Shown here: positions 6,085 through 11,287 of the stretch, piece by piece
Layout: each line of letters opens with the position of its first letter
How positions within the stretch are numbered: position 1 is the first letter of the stretch
Source: 4572-123 sp964418755
Lineage (GTDB): Bacteria > Desulfobacterota > Desulfobacteria > Desulfobacterales > 4572-123
Length of the DNA: 11,287 nt
Assembly: GCA_964418755.1 (NCBI GenBank)
Contig: CAYQNS010000134.1
Coordinates: forward strand, 1 to 11,287
Direction: 5' to 3'
The notes under the pieces: model-generated
What the model was told of the DNA's origin: nothing
Database searches by the model: none
Seen by the model: only the letters and a program-made list of their open reading frames with translations
Made by a program: the position numbers and the translations under genes

Positions 6085-8571
6085 TCAGGATTGCAGCAGT
6101 TCTTTCAGCAGGGTCTGACGTTGGCTGGTGTCCTGATTTTTAACTGCCATGGCAAGCGCCTTGCGGGTTCCCACCAGGACGGCCAGATGTCGGGCCCTTG
6201 TCAGGCCGGTGTAGATCAGATTGCGAAAGAGCATTTTAAAATGCTGGGTCAAGACCGGGATGATCACCACCTCAAATTCGCTTCCCTGGGATTTATGGAT
6301 GGTGATGGCATAGGCCAGGTCCAGTTCCTGGATATTTTCACATTTATAAAAAACCTCCCTCCCGTCCGGAGAAAATGCCACCGTGCAGGTAATTTCCGTA
6401 TTGTCGATATCTATAATTGTACCGATATCACCGTTAAACACCCCGAGTTCATAGTTGTTTCTGCGATGAATCACCCGGTCGCCGATTCTGAAGATTTTTT
6501 CCCCGATCCGCAACTGATGCTTGCCGGGCTGGTCCGGATTGGCGGATGCCTGGATCATTTTATTCAGACCGACCGTTCCCAGACTGCCCCGGGTCATGGG
6601 GGAAATAATCTGGATTTCGGTTTTATGGCCCATGTATTTGGGGATCCATTCCAGATAGAGTTTTTTTACCACATCTGAGGCGGAAAGGCCGTAGCGCAGC
6701 GATGACCAGGGGTGGACTTTTTTTAAAACCGCCAGCAGTTCATCCACATTGGTTTTCGCCCGGTACACTTTGTCAAGATTAACGTGCCGGAATTTTTTGG
6801 GGATGGTCAGCTCGGTTTCATAAGGGGTGACCGGTTCGTTGATGCGAAATTCGTACAGATCGTCATCAGAGCCGGTTTGGCCGATCCCTTCCCGAGGATC
6901 TGTCGCCTTGATTTTTTTGACACGGGCCACAAAGCTCAGTTGCTCTTTGGTGGCTTCTTCCGAGTCCATAAACAGGCAGTCGATTTTTTTTCGCCATATT
7001 TCCGGTTTTTGAAAGGGCGAATCAATATGGGGGATATCACCTTTGTTGATCTGATGGGCGTACCTGATAATGAGCGATTCCCTGGCCTGCCGGAAAATCT
7101 GGGTGAGCCTGAAACAGGGGATGCATCCGCAGTCGATCATATCCCGCAGCACATTGCCGGGCCCTACCGACGGAAGCTGGTCCGCATCCCCGATAAAAAG
7201 AACCTGGCCGTGGGGGGGAACCGCTTTCAGCAGTGATGCCGTCAGGCTTATATCCAGCATGGAACATTCGTCGACAATTAAAAAGTCGGTATCCAGAGGA
7301 TTTCCCTGATCTTTATTGAATTTTCCCATCTTCCATTCCAGCAGACGATGGATGGTTTTGGATTCTTGTCCGATGACATCGATCATGCGCTGGGCTGCCC
7401 GGCCGGTGGGGGCCGCCAGCAGCACTTTTTTATGCATGGCTTCAAGCAGTTTCACCAGCATCAGGGTTGTGGTGGTTTTACCGCAGCCGGGCCCCCCGGT
7501 CAGAATAGAAAAGTTTTTACCTGCAATGCTTTTGATGGCATTTCCCTGCTCAGGGCTCAGGGGAATTTTTCTCCGTTGGCAACTGGTAACCCATTGTTCA
7601 ACCCGTTGCTCGTCAATCGCTACAGGACCCCTCATGTTGGAAATTTTTTGAGCCACATACTGCTCGTCGAAATAAAGGGTCCTGGAATAAAAGCAGCGTT
7701 CGGCTGATCCGTGCAAGGATGTGCTTTCGCGCACCATAAGATCCCGGTTTTGCTCCATCTGTGCGAGGAAATGAGCCAGATGATCTCCCAGATCCAGCTC
7801 TAATAATTTTTTGACCTGGGATGCAATCTGGGATGCGGTCAGGTAGCAGTGGCCAAAATCCCTGCCAGCGGCCAGGACATGCCGGATTCCGGCCATGATT
7901 CTCCGGGGGCTGTCTTTGGCCAGACCTATACTCAGTGCAACCTTGTCTGCCGAAAAAAATCCAATACCGTAAAAATCCCGGGCCAGGCGGTAGGGGTCTT
8001 CGGTCACGGTTGCAATGGCATTGTCCCCGTATTCCTTATAGATACGAACGGCAAAAAGGGTGCTTATGCCATGGGACTGCAGGAACATCATGACTTGCCT
8101 GATGGCCCTGTGCCGGATCCAGGCATCGCTGATCATCGCCAGTTTTTTTTGGGCGATACCCGGCACTTCGGTGAGTTTTCCAATGTCGGTTTCAAATATG
8201 GCAAGTGTTTGGTCCTTAAAATGGGCAACAATTTTTTTTGCGGTTTTAGGTCCCACGCCTTTGATTAGGCCTGATCCCAGGTATTTCTCCAGGGCTGCGG
8301 TGGTTGCCGGTTTTTTTTCAACTGCCTTTTTCGCCTTGAACTGGCGGCCGAATTTGGGATGCACAATCCAGGTACCTTGAAATTCCATGGTGGCCCCGGC
8401 AAACACCCGGGTCTGATGAACAATCACCGTTTCCTGCTGTCCGTGTGCGGCAAAGGTTGAAACGCGCAGGACGGACCAGCCGTTGTCGGGATTATGATAC
8501 GTGACCCGATCCACAATGCCGCGGATTGATTCAGTAATGATTCCGGTATGTTTTTTATCCGGCTGTTGCAT
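6085..8571 (-). CDS. recD2: RecD2-type (RecD-like) SF1B DNA helicase
   Basis: An 828-residue 5'-3' DNA helicase of the stand-alone RecD2 class, involved in DNA repair and recombination without RecBC. The N-terminal OB-like region (GIVDRVTYHNPDNGWSVLRV) is followed near residues 100-150 by tandem helix-hairpin-helix motifs (IKGVGPKTAKKI, LTEVPGIAQKKL). Motor motifs are Walker A GGPGCGKT (358-365), AAPTGRAAQRM, Walker B DECSMLD (from 434), motif III GDADQLPSVGPGNVL, IQIISPMTRG (from 653), AITIHKSQGSEF, and YTGLTRARH near the end. Between residues 531 (DCLFMDS) and 653 there are about 120 residues, longer than I expect for this family, with an acidic, poorly conserved middle. The ATG is fixed by an upstream in-frame stop within about 35 nt, but no strong ribosome site precedes it. 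It is divergent from the HD gene and convergent with GntR. Confidence 0.93.
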   Translation of the reverse strand: MQQPDKKHTGIITESIRGIVDRVTYHNPDNGWSVLRVSTFAAHGQQETVIVHQTRVFAGATMEFQGTWIVHPKFGRQFKAKKAVEKKPATTAALEKYLGSGLIKGVGPKTAKKIVAHFKDQTLAIFETDIGKLTEVPGIAQKKLAMISDAWIRHRAIRQVMMFLQSHGISTLFAVRIYKEYGDNAIATVTEDPYRLARDFYGIGFFSADKVALSIGLAKDSPRRIMAGIRHVLAAGRDFGHCYLTASQIASQVKKLLELDLGDHLAHFLAQMEQNRDLMVRESTSLHGSAERCFYSRTLYFDEQYVAQKISNMRGPVAIDEQRVEQWVTSCQRRKIPLSPEQGNAIKSIAGKNFSILTGGPGCGKTTTTLMLVKLLEAMHKKVLLAAPTGRAAQRMIDVIGQESKTIHRLLEWKMGKFNKDQGNPLDTDFLIVDECSMLDISLTASLLKAVPPHGQVLFIGDADQLPSVGPGNVLRDMIDCGCIPCFRLTQIFRQARESLIIRYAHQINKGDIPHIDSPFQKPEIWRKKIDCLFMDSEEATKEQLSFVARVKKIKATDPREGIGQTGSDDDLYEFRINEPVTPYETELTIPKKFRHVNLDKVYRAKTNVDELLAVLKKVHPWSSLRYGLSASDVVKKLYLEWIPKYMGHKTEIQIISPMTRGSLGTVGLNKMIQASANPDQPGKHQLRIGEKIFRIGDRVIHRRNNYELGVFNGDIGTIIDIDNTEITCTVAFSPDGREVFYKCENIQELDLAYAITIHKSQGSEFEVVIIPVLTQHFKMLFRNLIYTGLTRARHLAVLVGTRKALAMAVKNQDTSQRQTLLKELLQS

Positions 8572-8616
8572 AAGCAGGATCGGTTTTTGGGTTGAATCGT
8601 TTCATAGAATAAATTG

Positions 8617-8644
8617 TTAATTCAATATCGTAGGCTTGAATTAA
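8617..8644. promoter_or_regulatory. Perfect 9-bp inverted repeat in the divergent intergenic region (possible operator)
   Basis: TTAATTCAA (8617-8625) and TTGAATTAA (8636-8644) are exact reverse complements separated by 10 nt. The right arm overlaps the candidate -35 hexamer of the HD gene promoter. The position between recD2 and the HD gene suits an operator for a dimeric regulator, but AT-rich palindromes also arise by chance. Confidence 0.4.
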
Positions 8645-8664
8645 GCGGCAAATGACGCTATACA
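8636..8664 (+). promoter_or_regulatory. Candidate promoter for the HD-domain gene and methyltransferase
   Basis: TTGAAT (8636-8641) and TATACA (8659-8664) are separated by exactly 17 nt. Each matches its sigma70 consensus hexamer at four of six positions. Transcription would begin near 8671, giving a leader of roughly 145 nt that contains the heptamer repeat. Confidence 0.35.
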
Positions 8665-8753
8665 GTGCACTAAAATAAATTTATAATAACGTCGGTTCTG
8701 GAAAAATGCAAGGAAATGGCGTAGCCCGTAGAAAGCAGGGGCAGGAACCTGAT

Positions 8754-8788
8754 CCAAAACCCAAAACTCAAAACCCAGAACCCAGAAC
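8754..8788 (+). repeat. Five tandem 7-bp repeats (YCARAAC)
   Basis: The units are CCAAAAC, CCAAAAC, TCAAAAC, CCAGAAC and CCAGAAC, followed by a degenerate sixth, TCATATC. They lie in the leader of the HD gene, ending 16 nt before AGGAGG. Seven is not a multiple of three and no gene crosses the tract, so length variation would change only the leader. Confidence 0.85.
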
Positions 8789-8816
8789 TCATATCATTTA
8801 AACCAGGAGGCGATAG

Positions 8817-9392
8817 ATGGATTCCAAAACACCGACCAGAGGAGAGGCATTTGCCTTGTTGAAAAAATACAATCAAAACGAAGGCTTGATCAAACACGCC
8901 CTGGCCGTGGAAGGGGTAATGCGCTATTGCGCCCGCCAGAGGGGAGCCGATGAGGAAAAGTGGGGGATTATCGGGCTGGTGCATGATCTGGATTATGAAA
9001 AATACCCGGATCAGCACTGTACCAAATCCAGGGAGATTCTGGAGGTGGAAAACTGGCCCGAAGAATATATTCGTGCCGTAGTCAGTCACGGGTGGGGGCT
9101 CTGTTCCGAGGTAAAGCCGGAATCGGAAATGGAAATGGTCCTTTATGCCATTGATGAACTCACCGGGCTGGTGGCCACCACTGCCCTGGTACGTCCATCC
9201 AAAAGCGTTATGGACGTGAAGCCCAAGTCTGTGAAAAAGAAGTGGAAAGACAAGCGCTTTGCGGCCGGTGTGGACCGCTCCATTATTGACAAGGGGGCGG
9301 AGATGCTCGGTGTGGAGCGAAACGATCTGATCGAGGCGGCAATCAAGGGCATGCAGGATGTGGCCGATGAGATCGGGCTTGGCGGGGAATAA
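8817..9392 (+). CDS. HD-domain phosphohydrolase-like protein
   Basis: A 191-residue cytoplasmic protein of the HD superfamily of metal-dependent phosphohydrolases. The metal-site pattern is complete: H27 (IKHALAVEGV), H56-D57 (LVHDLDYEKYP) and D113 (YAIDELTGL), with H91 (VVSHGW) in addition. The region after about 120 (LVRPSKSVMDVKPKSVKKKWKDKRFAAGV) is rich in basic residues, and the end is helical and acidic. Small stand-alone HDIG proteins like this are common in anaerobes, and their substrate is usually unknown; a nucleotide or phosphoester is likely. AGGAGG lies 6 nt before the ATG, an excellent ribosome site. The methyltransferase gene begins 7 nt after the stop, so the two are probably co-transcribed. 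Family assignment is firm; the substrate cannot be named. Confidence 0.88.
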   Translation: MDSKTPTRGEAFALLKKYNQNEGLIKHALAVEGVMRYCARQRGADEEKWGIIGLVHDLDYEKYPDQHCTKSREILEVENWPEEYIRAVVSHGWGLCSEVKPESEMEMVLYAIDELTGLVATTALVRPSKSVMDVKPKSVKKKWKDKRFAAGVDRSIIDKGAEMLGVERNDLIEAAIKGMQDVADEIGLGGE

Positions 9393-9399
9393 GGTTCGT

Positions 9400-9999
9400 A
9401 TGCCCGACTTTTATCAGAATAATTATGCTGCCTATCATGAAAAGACCTTTCTGATTGATCCGGCACCTTGGCTGGGGCCTCTGGCAGCCGATCTGGAGCC
9501 GGGCGCAAGAGTTCTGGATGTGGGCTGCGGCAGCGGACGGGACCTGGTCTGGCTGAAAAAGCGCGGGTATATGGTGACCGGCTTTGAAAGGTCTTCGGGT
9601 CTGGCCGGTCTGGCCCGTGAAAATGCCGGATGTGAGGTTATCGAGGGCGATTTTGCAACCTTTGATTTTTCGGGTATGGCAATGGATGCCGTTGTCATGG
9701 CCGGTTCACTGGTTCACCTGTCGTACGCTGTTTTCCCCATTGTCTTTCGCAATATCGTTCGGGCCCTTGTAAACAGGCCAAATCCCATGTCCGCCCCTAT
9801 CGCATTGATCTCGCTGAAAGGGGGAGAGGGGATTCGCAGGGATTCGGATGGGCGCACATTTTATCTGTGGCGGGACAAGGCGTTAAGAAAAATATTTACC
9901 GGTTGCGGTTTTTCGGTGCTTGATTTTAAGTGCAGACCATCGGCTCTGGCAACGGCTGACACATGGCTCGGCTATTTACTTGGAAAACGGCCGGGGTGA
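9400..9999 (+). CDS. Class I SAM-dependent methyltransferase
   Basis: A 199-residue protein with a Rossmann-fold methyltransferase core. Motif I is VLDVGCGSGRD (residues 38-48), the acidic residue after strand 2 is E63 in VTGFERS, motif III is EGDFATFDF, and AGSLVHLS follows strand 4. The N-terminus (MPDFYQNNYAAYHEKTFLIDP) resembles small methyltransferases whose substrate is a metabolite, but nothing visible defines the acceptor. The ATG at 9400 is chosen over an upstream in-frame GTG at 9358 because AAGG, formed by the stop codon of the HD gene (TAAGG), lies 5 nt before it, and the longer form would overlap the HD gene. It probably shares a transcript with the HD gene. Confidence 0.85.
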   Translation: MPDFYQNNYAAYHEKTFLIDPAPWLGPLAADLEPGARVLDVGCGSGRDLVWLKKRGYMVTGFERSSGLAGLARENAGCEVIEGDFATFDFSGMAMDAVVMAGSLVHLSYAVFPIVFRNIVRALVNRPNPMSAPIALISLKGGEGIRRDSDGRTFYLWRDKALRKIFTGCGFSVLDFKCRPSALATADTWLGYLLGKRPG

Positions 10000-10065
10000 C
10001 TTGTATAATTGAAAAATGAATAGTGAGAAATGAATAATGAAGGAATTCTATCGATTTAATAAAAA

Positions 10066-10107
10066 AGACAGAGCGGAGCGAAATTACAAATATTCACTAT
10101 TCACTTT
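10066..10107 (+). repeat. Dispersed motif AGACnGAGCGnAGCGAAA plus TTCACTATTCACTTT, copy 2
   Basis: AGACAGAGCGGAGCGAAA is followed by TTACAAATATTCACTATTCAC. It matches copy 1 at 3316 in its core and in its TTCAC-rich tail. It ends 25 nt before the MFS start. The TTCACTATTCAC tail is partly complementary to GAATAGTGA upstream (near 10018-10026), so a hairpin is possible. The rest of 10000-10131 shows no gene. Confidence 0.6.
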
Positions 10108-10131
10108 GTTTACTGTACTTTCCGGTCTATT

Positions 10132-11287
10132 ATGATAAATAGCTCCGACATGTCGAATCAAAACGAAGAATCGCCGCCCGAACCCTTGAACCGGGTCATT
10201 GTCCGCCAGGTCGCCATTTTAGCCTTGTGCCGCCTTGTTATCAATACGGCGCGTCGGTTTGCCTATCCTTTTGCCCCTGTGTTGAGCCGCGGTCTGGGTG
10301 TTCCGCTGACCGCCGTAACTTCAATTATCGCAGTGAATCAGGGCACGGCCCTTCTGGGCATTATATTCGGCCCCCTGGCAGACCGGATTGGTTATCGTCG
10401 TATGATGATGACCGGTATGGGCATGCTTTCAGTCGGCATGCTGCTGGGCGGTTTTTTACCGTTTTACTGGGCTGTTTTTGCTTCTCTGGTTATTGCCGGG
10501 CTCGGTAAAAGTGTTTATGACCCTGCAGCCCAGGCCTATGTCGGGGACCATGTTCCTTATAATCACCGCAGTCGCTTTGTCGGACTTCTGGAGTTAAGCT
10601 GGGCCGGCTGTACTCTGGTCGGTATTCCCCTGATCGGCATTCTCATCCGGTACGTGAACTGGCATGCTCCGTTTCTGGCTATGGGAGGGGTGGGTGTGCT
10701 CGGTTTTGCGGCTATTGCCGTCGCATTGCCCCCTGACGGATTCACCCATAGCAACGGCGGCCGATTTTCCACCCTGGTGAAATCCTGGCGTTCTCTGGGG
10801 CATCAGCGGACAGCACTGGGAGCCATTGGTTTTGCTTTTTTTGTCAGTATGGCCAACGACAATTTGTTTGTTGTCTACGGGGCCTGGCTGGAACAATCTT
10901 TTCAGTTCAGTCCAATGGCCATAGGGCTCAGTACCATTGCCATCGGTATTGCGGAATTAAAGGGCGAAATAGTTACGGCCTTTTTTTCAGACCGTATCGG
11001 TTTAAAACGAGCGGTATTGGGCGGTCTAGTGCTGTCGACGCTCAGCTACGGCATGTTGCCGCTGGCTGGAACCAGACTGGTGCCGGCACTGGTAATCCTG
11101 TTTTTAATTTTTCTTTTTTTTGAATACACCTATGTCAGCTATACTGCTTTAGCAACGGAGCTGGTGCCGGAGGCCAGGGCGACCATGATGGCCGGTGTAT
11201 ATGCATCGGGCGGCATTGGACGGATACTGGGAGCCCTGATGGGCATTCCCGTCTGGCAGTGGGGCGGCATTCAGGCCACGGCGGGAG
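10132..11287 (+). CDS. Major facilitator superfamily (MFS) transporter (3'-truncated)
   Basis: The frame is open from ATG 10132 to the window edge (385 codons), so the C-terminal end is missing. It is a polytopic inner-membrane protein: a short polar N-terminus (MINSSDMSNQNEESPPEPLN) precedes the first hydrophobic helix, and about eleven membrane segments can be followed. Motif A, GPLADRIGYRR, at residues 80-90 lies in the loop between helices 2 and 3. A related loop in the second half reads FFSDRIGLKRAV, as expected from the internal duplication of MFS proteins. The central cytoplasmic loop (SNGGRFSTLVKSWRSLGHQR) is basic. ATG 10150 is an alternative start; neither has a clear ribosome site. 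Substrate cannot be inferred; drug or metabolite efflux is a usual role. The dispersed motif lies directly upstream. Confidence 0.88.
   Translation, partial: MINSSDMSNQNEESPPEPLNRVIVRQVAILALCRLVINTARRFAYPFAPVLSRGLGVPLTAVTSIIAVNQGTALLGIIFGPLADRIGYRRMMMTGMGMLSVGMLLGGFLPFYWAVFASLVIAGLGKSVYDPAAQAYVGDHVPYNHRSRFVGLLELSWAGCTLVGIPLIGILIRYVNWHAPFLAMGGVGVLGFAAIAVALPPDGFTHSNGGRFSTLVKSWRSLGHQRTALGAIGFAFFVSMANDNLFVVYGAWLEQSFQFSPMAIGLSTIAIGIAELKGEIVTAFFSDRIGLKRAVLGGLVLSTLSYGMLPLAGTRLVPALVILFLIFLFFEYTYVSYTALATELVPEARATMMAGVYASGGIGRILGALMGIPVWQWGGIQATAG

Noticed and set aside
6055..6678. 207-codon plus-strand frame antisense to the helicase gene
   Set aside because: The opposite strand encodes clear C-terminal helicase motifs here, so this frame is a shadow.
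8670..9089. 139-codon minus-strand frame over the HD leader and start
   Set aside because: It reads through the heptamer tract and antisense to the HD motif; no domain or ribosome site was seen.
8817..9999. HD gene plus methyltransferase as an antiphage system beside the helicase
   Set aside because: The helicase is a standard RecD2 on the opposite strand, the HD protein lacks synthetase or nuclease partners, and the methyltransferase lacks the DPPY/NPPY motif of DNA methylases; nothing supports a defence role.
10227..10508. 93-codon plus-strand frame within the MFS gene
   Set aside because: The MFS frame is open through the whole region with conserved motif A; this frame is an out-of-phase shadow.

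Overview
The window looks like chromosomal DNA of an anaerobic, probably sulfate-reducing deltaproteobacterium (Desulfobacterota, Desulfobacteraceae-like). This is an inference. It rests on a ferredoxin-dependent 2-oxoacid oxidoreductase operon, a CoA-acylating aldehyde dehydrogenase, moderate GC content, and intergenic palindromic repeats carrying a CTCGTAAAAAG/CTTTTTACGAG end motif, which I recall from genomes of that group. No rRNA, tRNA, CRISPR array, transposase or phage gene is visible.

Layout. (1) Positions 1-2977, plus strand: the C-terminal end of an iron-sulfur oxidoreductase (ferredoxin domain behind a GltD-like tail), followed by the alpha, beta and gamma subunits of a 2-oxoacid:ferredoxin oxidoreductase (korA-korB-korC type). 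The genes are tightly packed; beta and gamma overlap by ATGA. (2) 2978-3386: a gene-free stretch dominated by a 56-nt-armed inverted repeat (3061-3272), then a short dispersed motif just before the next gene. (3) 3387-4796: a CoA-acylating aldehyde dehydrogenase, nearest in my recollection to sulfoacetaldehyde and succinate-semialdehyde dehydrogenases. (4) 4797-5155: two consecutive imperfect-palindrome elements of about 125 bp. (5) 5156-5896: a GntR/FCD regulator. (6) 5897-6084: a convergent gap with one doubtful small reading frame. (7) 6085-8571, minus strand: a RecD2-type helicase with an expanded segment between motif III and the C-terminal helicase motifs. (8) 8572-8816: a divergent promoter region with a perfect 9-bp inverted repeat and a five-unit heptamer repeat. 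(9) 8817-9999, plus strand: an HD-domain phosphohydrolase-like gene and a class I methyltransferase, likely co-transcribed. (10) 10132 to the window end: an MFS transporter, truncated by the window edge.

How the genes may fit together. The oxidoreductase would convert a 2-oxoacid and CoA to acyl-CoA, CO2 and reduced ferredoxin, and the upstream Fe-S protein is a plausible redox partner. The aldehyde dehydrogenase interconverts an aldehyde and an acyl-CoA, and the GntR/FCD protein is a candidate local regulator of it. The helicase, HD, methyltransferase and MFS genes look like ordinary unrelated chromosomal genes. I found no convincing evidence for a new multi-gene system. The most unusual material is the intergenic repeat structure and the divergent sequence motifs of the oxidoreductase.
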